Of a stretch of 64,000 nucleotides of DNA, positions 60,432 through 64,000 are shown piece after piece (the first letter of the stretch is position 1; every line of letters begins with the position of its first letter). The notes under the pieces were generated by a model that saw only the letters and a program-made list of their open reading frames with translations, was not told the origin of the DNA and made no database searches. Position numbers and translations under genes: made by a program. The stretch spans positions 119,372 through 183,371 of the forward strand of contig NZ_ABCG01000007.1 of NCBI RefSeq assembly GCF_000181515.1. Direction: 5' to 3'. The DNA is from Erythrobacter sp. SD-21. GTDB taxonomy: Bacteria > Pseudomonadota > Alphaproteobacteria > Sphingomonadales > Sphingomonadaceae.

Positions 60432-62971
60432 CGCTATCCCTTGCTGCCGCACGCGACGCACTCTCGCGGGGCCTGTTTGCCGACACGGCTCGGCCTGAAA
60501 ATCCGCAAGCACATTTCGGGCTCGACATGCTCTCGGACTGGCTGCCCTACCGGGTTTATGACGAGGGGGCGAAGCTCTACCGCAACGCCCGTTCGAAGGG
60601 CTTCGTCCTTGAAGTCACCCCGCTGATCGGGGCCGACGAACGGACCGGCGAGATCCTCGGCCAGTTCTTCTCCGAAGGCCTGCCACAGGGGGCCTGCCTC
60701 CAGGTCCTGAACTTCGCATCTCCGCGTATCGGCGGCGTGGTCGGCCCCTGGTTCGCTCCGCGCTACGAGCAGGGCGGGATCTACGAGGCAATCGCCAGAG
60801 CGCGCACCAAGCGCCTTTACGATCTCGTCTGGAATTCGGGCTCGGCGCATGCGCCGTTCCACGCCCGCAACGTCCGGCTGATCGTCTCGCTTGGCGTACC
60901 GGTGCCCGGCAGTGTGACCGACGCAGAACTCTCCGAATGCCGCGAAGGGTTGATGGGCATGCTCCATTCGCTCGGACTCCACGCGCAAGAGCTGCGCCCG
61001 GGCGGATTGCTGGCGCTGATCGACGAGCTCACCTCGCCGACCACCGCGCACGAGACCGCTATCCATGCGTGGAACCCGCATGATACGCTCGATGTCCAGG
61101 CCATCCGCCGCGACATCGAGCTCGAGGTCCAAGACGATCGCCTGATGCTCAGGACCGAGCGCTTTCGCGAGACCGGCCGCGACGAAGAGGGCAATCCCGA
61201 AGTCGGCGAATGCTATCCCGACCATTTCGACGTGCGGCACTATGCCGTGCGCTCTACCCCTGAGCGCTGGGCACCCTGGGAATGCGCGCGGCTCATCGGC
61301 GACATGTTCACCGACAAGCTGCGCTTCCCCTGTCCGACGGCGACCATGCTGTGCCTCGTCTACCCCGACCAGGAAGCCGCATCGGCGCGCGCGGGCTTCA
61401 AGTTCATGCGCACGACCAGCCTCAGCCAGACCAAGAGCGCGCGCTTTCTCCCCAAACTCGCCGAACAGTCGGCAGAATGGCGCCACGTTCAGGCAGAACT
61501 CCAGGCCGGCAAGAAGCTCGTGAAGCTGTTCTACGGGCTCACCAGCATCTCGCCGCTCGGCCAGGGCGACGCGCACGAACGCATCATCAAGGCGATCTAC
61601 AAGGCAGCGGGCTGGGATTTGGCAGACGAGCGCTTCCTCCAGCTGCAGGGCCTCGTCGCCGCATTTCCCCTGAGCCTTGCCGATGGCCTCGCCGACGACA
61701 TGGCGCGGCTGAAGCGTCTCAAGACCATGCTCTCGACGACAGCGGCACATATCGCGCCGATGCAGGGGGAATATCTCGGCGGCGTGATCCCGCACCTTCT
61801 GCTCGTCGGTCGGCGCGGCCAGCCCTTCTGGTGGTCGCCGTTCGAAAACTCTGCCGGCAATCACAATATCGCGATCTGCGGCAAGTCGGGTTCGGGCAAG
61901 TCGGTGCTGCTGCAGGAGCTCTGCGCCGCCTTGCGCGGCGCGGGCGCCAAGGTCGTGGTGATCGACGACGGGCGCAGCTTCGAGCATTCGGTCAAACTGC
62001 AGGGTGGGCGCTTCGTCGAGTTCACGCTCGCCTCGGGCTTTTCCCTGAACCCCTTCTCGATGGTCGACGATGCCCGCGCGCACGACGACGAGGACTACCG
62101 CCTCGACTGCTTTGCCATGATCAAGGCGATCGTCGGCCAGATGGCGCGACCCGGCACCGCGCCGAGCGATACCGAACGCGGACTGATTGACCGGGCGGTG
62201 ACTGCGACCTGGGAGGCCCTGGGAAGCGGCGCATCGGTCGACGATGTCGCGCACGCTCTCCACGGTTCGGAAAGCGAGGCGGGCCGCGATCTTGCCACCG
62301 CGATCGCGCCCTTCTGTCGCGGCGGCAGCTACGGCGGGTTCTTTGCAGGTAAGGCGAGCTTCGCGCTCGACGATGATTTCACCGTCTTCGAGATGAGCGA
62401 CCTCGCGTCCCGCGAGGAACTGCGCAGCGTCGTCCTTTCGGCGATCATGTTCATGACCAGCCAGGCGATGACGCGCTCATCTCGGGCGACCAAGAAGTTG
62501 CTGCTGATCGACGAGGCCTGGGCCATGCTCAAGGGCGGGTCGATGGGCGAGTTCGTCGAGACCTATGCCCGCACCGCGCGCAAATATGGCGGCGCGCTCG
62601 CGACCGCGACCCAGTCCTTGAACGACTACTACAAGTCCGATGGCGCGCGCGCTGCCCTGGAAAACAGCGACTGGATGCTGGTGCTCCAGCAGAAGGCCGA
62701 GACGATCGCCGATTTCAGGGCGAATGCGCGGCTCGACATGGACGACCGCACCGAGACGCTGATCCGCAGCCTCAAGCGTTCGGGGACCGAGTACAGCGAG
62801 GTCTTCATCAAGGGTCCCGAGACCGAGGCGGTCGGCCGGCTCGTGCTCGATCCCTTCTCGGCGACGATCTACTCCTCCGATCCCGACACCTATGCGGCGA
62901 TCCAGGACTGCGAGCGGCGTGGGCACAGCCTCGCCGATGCCATCCGCATCGTGGCGGGAGGCGGACAATGA
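60428..62971 (+). CDS. traC: TraC, F-type T4SS ATPase
   Basis: An 847-residue VirB4-like ATPase: N-terminal TraC domain (LPYRVYDEGAKLYRNARSKG), Walker A CGKSGSGKSVL (about 484) and Walker B LLLIDEAWAM (about 690), then ATQSLNDYY. It powers pilus assembly and DNA transfer at the inner membrane. GTG 60428 overlaps the traV stop. A 609-codon frame on the opposite strand is only a by-product of G/C-rich codons. Confidence 0.95.
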   Translation: MTLSLAAARDALSRGLFADTARPENPQAHFGLDMLSDWLPYRVYDEGAKLYRNARSKGFVLEVTPLIGADERTGEILGQFFSEGLPQGACLQVLNFASPRIGGVVGPWFAPRYEQGGIYEAIARARTKRLYDLVWNSGSAHAPFHARNVRLIVSLGVPVPGSVTDAELSECREGLMGMLHSLGLHAQELRPGGLLALIDELTSPTTAHETAIHAWNPHDTLDVQAIRRDIELEVQDDRLMLRTERFRETGRDEEGNPEVGECYPDHFDVRHYAVRSTPERWAPWECARLIGDMFTDKLRFPCPTATMLCLVYPDQEAASARAGFKFMRTTSLSQTKSARFLPKLAEQSAEWRHVQAELQAGKKLVKLFYGLTSISPLGQGDAHERIIKAIYKAAGWDLADERFLQLQGLVAAFPLSLADGLADDMARLKRLKTMLSTTAAHIAPMQGEYLGGVIPHLLLVGRRGQPFWWSPFENSAGNHNIAICGKSGSGKSVLLQELCAALRGAGAKVVVIDDGRSFEHSVKLQGGRFVEFTLASGFSLNPFSMVDDARAHDDEDYRLDCFAMIKAIVGQMARPGTAPSDTERGLIDRAVTATWEALGSGASVDDVAHALHGSESEAGRDLATAIAPFCRGGSYGGFFAGKASFALDDDFTVFEMSDLASREELRSVVLSAIMFMTSQAMTRSSRATKKLLLIDEAWAMLKGGSMGEFVETYARTARKYGGALATATQSLNDYYKSDGARAALENSDWMLVLQQKAETIADFRANARLDMDDRTETLIRSLKRSGTEYSEVFIKGPETEAVGRLVLDPFSATIYSSDPDTYAAIQDCERRGHSLADAIRIVAGGGQ

Positions 62972-63348
62972 TGGTCTCGCACCTCGTCGACCGGACCCCT
63001 CCGGCCAACATCCGCAGCCTGATGCCATTCCTGCAAGGGAGCTGCTTCGTCCTCATCGAGACCGCGCGCTTTGCCGCGACCTCGCTGCTGATCGTGCTGG
63101 GAATGCCGCTCGCGCTGTTCCTGTTCGTTGCGGGCTGGGACCTTGGCGGCCTCTTCACCCAGCTCGCCAATCTGTCGGATCGCTACCTCGAAGCCGACGG
63201 CCTGCGCCGCAGCCTGTTCAGCCAGGACCTCAAGGGCTGCTTTCTCGTGCTGACGGGCGCGGTGACGCTGTTTCGCATGCCGCGCTTCCTGAAGCGGCTC
63301 GCGGCCGACCTCGACAACCATCCGGCCCGGGAGGCGAACCGTGACTGA
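62968..63348 (+). CDS. Small membrane protein in tra operon
   Basis: A 126-residue protein with two likely membrane helices (about 38-58 and 90-105) and a short amphipathic linker. I do not recognise it as a canonical Tra protein. It is coupled to traC by ATGA and to trbI by an 8-bp overlap, so it belongs to the operon and may be a lineage-specific part of the apparatus. Confidence 0.78.
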   Translation: MMVSHLVDRTPPANIRSLMPFLQGSCFVLIETARFAATSLLIVLGMPLALFLFVAGWDLGGLFTQLANLSDRYLEADGLRRSLFSQDLKGCFLVLTGAVTLFRMPRFLKRLAADLDNHPAREANRD

Positions 63349-63727
63349 CACGCGCAGACTACCATCCTTCAATCGCCCGCTGTTGCTGAGAATTCTCAGC
63401 GTGCTCGCGCTCGTGGTCGCACTACTCTGGGCAGCCTGGGTCAGCCGCGAACTGTCCGAGCCGCGCCAGCAGATCGTCACCGTCCGGCTTGCCGAGACCA
63501 TCGCAGGTTTCGTCGATGCCGAAGCGCGCGGGCAGCAGGATCCCGAAGCCAGCCAGGCGCGCGTGCTCGCTTTCCTCCAGGCGTCCGAGCGCGCCGTTGC
63601 AGAAATGGGGACCGATGGCCGCGTGGTGCTGGTCGGCGAAGCGGTGCTCGCGGGCGATGCCCCCGATGCCACCGACGAACTGCGCGCACGGATCGCCCGC
63701 CAGCTTGAGCAGGGAGGCGGTCAGTGA
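63341..63727 (+). CDS. trbI: TrbI-like F-type T4SS protein
   Basis: A 128-residue protein with one N-terminal membrane helix (about 14-32) and a periplasmic part containing QIVTVRLAETIAGFVDAEA and GRVVLVGEAVLAG, the TrbI pattern that affects pilus retraction. GTG 63341. It overlaps the gene after it by GTGA. Confidence 0.87.
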   Translation: MTDTRRLPSFNRPLLLRILSVLALVVALLWAAWVSRELSEPRQQIVTVRLAETIAGFVDAEARGQQDPEASQARVLAFLQASERAVAEMGTDGRVVLVGEAVLAGDAPDATDELRARIARQLEQGGGQ

Positions 63728-64000
63728 CGCACTTTGCCACTCGCCTTGTCCGCACGATCAAACGGCCGTTCGTCCTGACCGCGCTGGTGTTGTTGCCGCT
63801 CGGATGGGGCGCGGTTGACGCCTTCGCAAAAGACCATGCCTTCCTCATCAATACCAGCCCGAGCCTGCCCAACTGGGCCTTCTGGCTCGACAAGCACGCG
63901 CGGATCGAGCGCGGCAGCCTGATCTTCTTCGAGCCGCCGGCAAGCAGGCTCGTCGAAGTGCATTTCGGAAAAGGCGCGCAGCTCTTCGGCAAACGGGTGC
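63724..64000 (+). CDS. traF: S26-family signal peptidase TraF (3' end outside window)
   Basis: The first 92 residues show a membrane helix (FVLTALVLLPLGWGAV) and the start of the S26 peptidase domain, with the catalytic-type serine in INTSPSLPNWAFWLDK and the strand RGSLIFFEPP. TraF peptidases mature the pilin or other Tra proteins. GTG 63724 overlaps trbI. The Lys-containing half lies beyond the window. Confidence 0.87.
   Translation, partial: MTHFATRLVRTIKRPFVLTALVLLPLGWGAVDAFAKDHAFLINTSPSLPNWAFWLDKHARIERGSLIFFEPPASRLVEVHFGKGAQLFGKRV

Noticed and set aside
60434..62263. A 609-codon open frame on the minus strand
   Set aside because: It lies wholly inside traC, whose ATPase motifs are clear, and has no recognisable domain; it is a by-product of G/C-rich codons.

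Overview
The window looks like DNA from an alphaproteobacterium of the order Sphingomonadales (Sphingomonadaceae or Erythrobacteraceae). This is inferred from two very large TonB-dependent receptors, a CYP153-type P450 with its ferredoxin, an EmrA/EmrB/NodT efflux set, beta-oxidation genes with tight ATGA/GTGA overlaps, and an F-type transfer operon of the kind carried by sphingomonad conjugative elements. Whether this is chromosome or a large plasmid cannot be decided here. No rRNA, tRNA or CRISPR array was seen.

Region 1 (1-19,080) reads as an integrative mobilizable element. Its left part (1-10,756) is a compact set of nucleic-acid enzymes: a SNF2 helicase, a small DUF4258-like protein, a WYL-domain regulator, a RecB-nuclease/RNase H-like/SF1-helicase fusion, a membrane-anchored coiled-coil protein with a nuclease-like motif, RmuC and a GIY-YIG nuclease. 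Three inverted repeats of one pattern, GGGTGAC-YGNTTTT-GTCRCCC, lie upstream of the WYL gene, upstream of the nuclease-helicase and in the divergent promoter of the membrane protein and RmuC. These point to one regulon under the WYL protein and to a candidate defence system whose composition I do not recognise. The right part (10,810-19,080) holds a MobA/MobL relaxase behind a long inverted repeat (oriT candidate), a second small relaxase-like protein, an Xre/MbcA/ParS-like protein, several unknown genes, and a large serine recombinase at the right border.

Region 2 (19,226-25,012) holds an orphan MCE/MlaD protein, a truncated MarR regulator and the divergent efflux operon emrA-emrB-nodT.

Region 3 (25,453-46,912) is catabolic. 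A TonB receptor is followed by a long minus-strand gene set: alpha/beta hydrolase, Baeyer-Villiger monooxygenase, acyl-CoA synthetase, two acyl-CoA dehydrogenase subunits, a DUF35 protein, a thiolase-like Ltp2-type aldolase, a COQ4-like protein, a nitronate monooxygenase-like flavoprotein and a GntR/FadR regulator. Divergently lie CYP153, a ferredoxin, a second acyl-CoA dehydrogenase pair and a second TonB receptor with a clear terminator. Together they suggest uptake, terminal hydroxylation, CoA activation, side-chain shortening by retro-aldol cleavage and Baeyer-Villiger ring or ketone cleavage of a branched, cyclic or terpenoid-like substrate. The substrate is not known.

Region 4 (46,938-54,358) is degraded: fragments of two IS3-family elements, a thioesterase/hydrolase operon with a palindromic operator facing a MarR gene broken by two frameshifts, an intact MarR-UbiB pair, a complete 1,280-bp IS3-family element, and three damaged genes (a 5' stub, a gene with TGA in place of a likely Trp codon, and a gene split at a run of seven A).

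Region 5 (54,568-64,000) is the start of an F-type type IV secretion operon: AlpA-like and XRE-like regulators on the minus strand, then traA, L, E, K, B, a DsbC-like protein, traV, traC, a small membrane protein, trbI and an S26 peptidase (traF) cut by the window end.
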